Part shown: one piece after another, positions 63,004 to 64,000 of the stretch
Layout of the letters: the number at the start of each line of letters is the position of its first letter
How positions within the stretch are numbered: position 1 is the first letter of the stretch
Assembly (NCBI RefSeq): GCF_030734285.1
Contig: NZ_CP132295.1
Coordinates: 248,001 to 312,000, forward strand
Direction of reading: 5' to 3'
DNA from: Natronococcus sp. AD-5
Lineage (GTDB): Archaea > Halobacteriota > Halobacteria > Halobacteriales > Natrialbaceae
Length of the DNA: 64,000 nt
Notes under the pieces: generated by a model
The model's input: only the letters and a program-made list of their open reading frames with translations
Databases searched by the model: none
Told to the model about the DNA's origin: nothing
Program-made: the position numbers and the translations under genes

Positions 63004-64000
63004 TTACTGATACCGCGAGAGGTCACCGTCCCAGTCGATTTCGCGGTCGCCGAGCGCCGCAAGGAGCTGCGGGACGTCGAACTCGCCGACGATTCCGTGA
63101 ACGTTCAGCCGGTGGTCGACCGGGATCTCCTCGGTCGTGGCCTGCTCGTAGAACGAGGGGAACGGCTCGACGGCCGAGACCGTCCGAATCGACGGCTCGA
63201 CGACCGCGGCGAGCAGCGCGTGGATTCCCCACGGTCCGTGCCCTTCGATCGCGATTTCCTCCTCGTCGAGTCGGGATCGAAGGTACTCGACGGCGCGGAG
63301 GACGTCGAACGTCTGCAGCGCGAGCAGCGACGTGCCTAGCATCAGCGCGTCCGAAGCGAGCTTGTTTACCGTTCCGTGGTAATCGTCGTACCCGCCGCCG
63401 TTTTGCTGTCGCGTGTTCACGGTTCGCGAGCGAACGCCGCCGACGCCGCGGGGATCGGCGACGACGACGGTCCCGTGGTCTCGAGCGAGCGACGCGACGA
63501 CGTCGCGTCGCTCCTCGATCTCGTCGGTGCCCTCCTCGAGCAACAGGACGAGCGGCTCTTCGGTGTCCTCCTCGTCCGCGGTCACGACGATAGCCGTGAC
63601 GACGACCTCCCGTTCGCTCAGGAAGAACACCTTCTCCCACGTCACGTCCCCTTCGCTCCCGGTCTGGATCGTCCGCGGGTGGAGTTCGGGCCGGTCGCGC
63701 TCGAGGTCGAACCGGTCGACGAGCCGCGACCGAAGCCGGCGGGCGTACGCCGCCTCGTTATCGACTGCCGGAGCCGTCGCTGCCCCCGGCGCGGTCGCGT
63801 TCGCGTACTCGCGGTTCAGGTCGACGACGGTTCTCTCGTCGGGGAACGCGTCTTTGACCTCGCCGGCGTCGGTACACTCGAGCCGTTCCTGGTCCTCGGT
63901 CGCCGGATCGGCCGTCTCGAACGTCGGCGGCTCGTCCAGCAGGTGGCGTCTGAACCAGTTGACCGTCGCCTCGCGGAGCTCCGGGCCGAAGCCGTGGGTC
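63004..64000 (-). CDS. Two-domain alpha/beta hydrolase, possible carbohydrate esterase (5' end outside window)
   Basis: The frame is open from the window edge to a stop at 63004, at least 331 codons. The visible part starts with the end of one hydrolase domain (THGFGPELREATVNWFRRHL, LDEPPTFETAD). A second domain follows: VTWEKVFFLSEREVVV-like strands, EEPLVLLLEEGTDEIEERRD, GTVVVADPRGVGGVRSRTVN and LRSRLDEEEIAIEGHGPWGI, then HALLAAVVEPSIRTVSAVEP. GHGPWG stands where the nucleophile elbow GxSxG is usual, so the second domain may be inactive. Similar two-domain proteins sit in polysaccharide loci and are annotated as acetylxylan esterase-like. It precedes the TIM-barrel gene and is co-directional with it. 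Confidence 0.7.
   Translation of the reverse strand, partial: THGFGPELREATVNWFRRHLLDEPPTFETADPATEDQERLECTDAGEVKDAFPDERTVVDLNREYANATAPGAATAPAVDNEAAYARRLRSRLVDRFDLERDRPELHPRTIQTGSEGDVTWEKVFFLSEREVVVTAIVVTADEEDTEEPLVLLLEEGTDEIEERRDVVASLARDHGTVVVADPRGVGGVRSRTVNTRQQNGGGYDDYHGTVNKLASDALMLGTSLLALQTFDVLRAVEYLRSRLDEEEIAIEGHGPWGIHALLAAVVEPSIRTVSAVEPFPSFYEQATTEEIPVDHRLNVHGIVGEFDVPQLLAALGDREIDWDGDLSRYQ

Noticed and set aside
1-64000. CRISPR arrays, tRNA or rRNA genes
   Set aside because: No regularly spaced repeats, cloverleaf-like sequences or rRNA segments were seen by reading. A tRNA scan was not possible here, so one missed tRNA near the integrase cannot be fully excluded.

Overview
The window is haloarchaeal DNA, probably from a Natrialbaceae-like genome; the family is an inference. 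Nearly all proteins are strongly acidic. Export signals are twin-arginine (Tat) type, some with a lipobox. Promoters show archaeal BRE/TATA elements close to the start codon, and the regulators are HxlR, ArsR and Bat-like types common in haloarchaea. No rRNA, tRNA or CRISPR array was seen.

The window has two parts. Positions 1 to about 36 kb are an accessory, lower-GC, decaying region. It begins with a gene-poor AT-rich stretch holding a universal stress protein gene, a secreted Q/N-rich small protein gene and a SnoaL-like gene. A metal-resistance block follows at 4.6-12.7 kb. Its copper part (copper chaperone, P-type ATPase, ArsR-type regulator) and its MerB-like and HxlR genes are intact. 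The neighbouring arsenic/thiol genes (BASS/ACR3-like carrier, ArsC, glutaredoxin, SelW-like) are all pseudogenes. Next come many broken genes: FAD oxidase, TnpB fragments, an EamA transporter, a Bat-like regulator, a DUF234 ATPase, a PhoD phosphatase, an SDR, a GT2 glycosyltransferase and plasmid-type proteins including a Toprim-like protein and a truncated tyrosine integrase. Intact genes stand among them: a GH3 glycosidase, a 5'-nucleotidase-family protein, an RNase HI, a DUF1330 protein and an SRAP-domain protein. Hairpins of IS200/IS605 type, a small MITE and a roughly 90-bp dispersed repeat lie between. Many genes are broken by one in-frame stop with the frame otherwise open.

From about 36 kb onward the DNA is GC-rich and mostly intact. 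It encodes a Tat-exported M14 carboxypeptidase, two small gene remnants, a methyltransferase and a thioredoxin/thioredoxin reductase pair. The last 21 kb (42.9-64 kb) look like one polysaccharide-use locus. Two tandem Tat-exported heparinase II/III-like proteins of about 1,230 residues would cut a uronic-acid polymer outside the cell. Two Tat lipoprotein binding proteins, two permeases and a fused double ATPase of the oligopeptide ABC type would import the oligosaccharides. A two-domain alpha/beta hydrolase (possible deacetylase), a Gfo/Idh/MocA oxidoreductase, a sugar isomerase/epimerase-like TIM barrel and a SelA/DgaE-like PLP enzyme would process the products. This locus, whose substrate cannot be named from sequence, is the best candidate for an undescribed system here. 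The last gene runs off the right edge.
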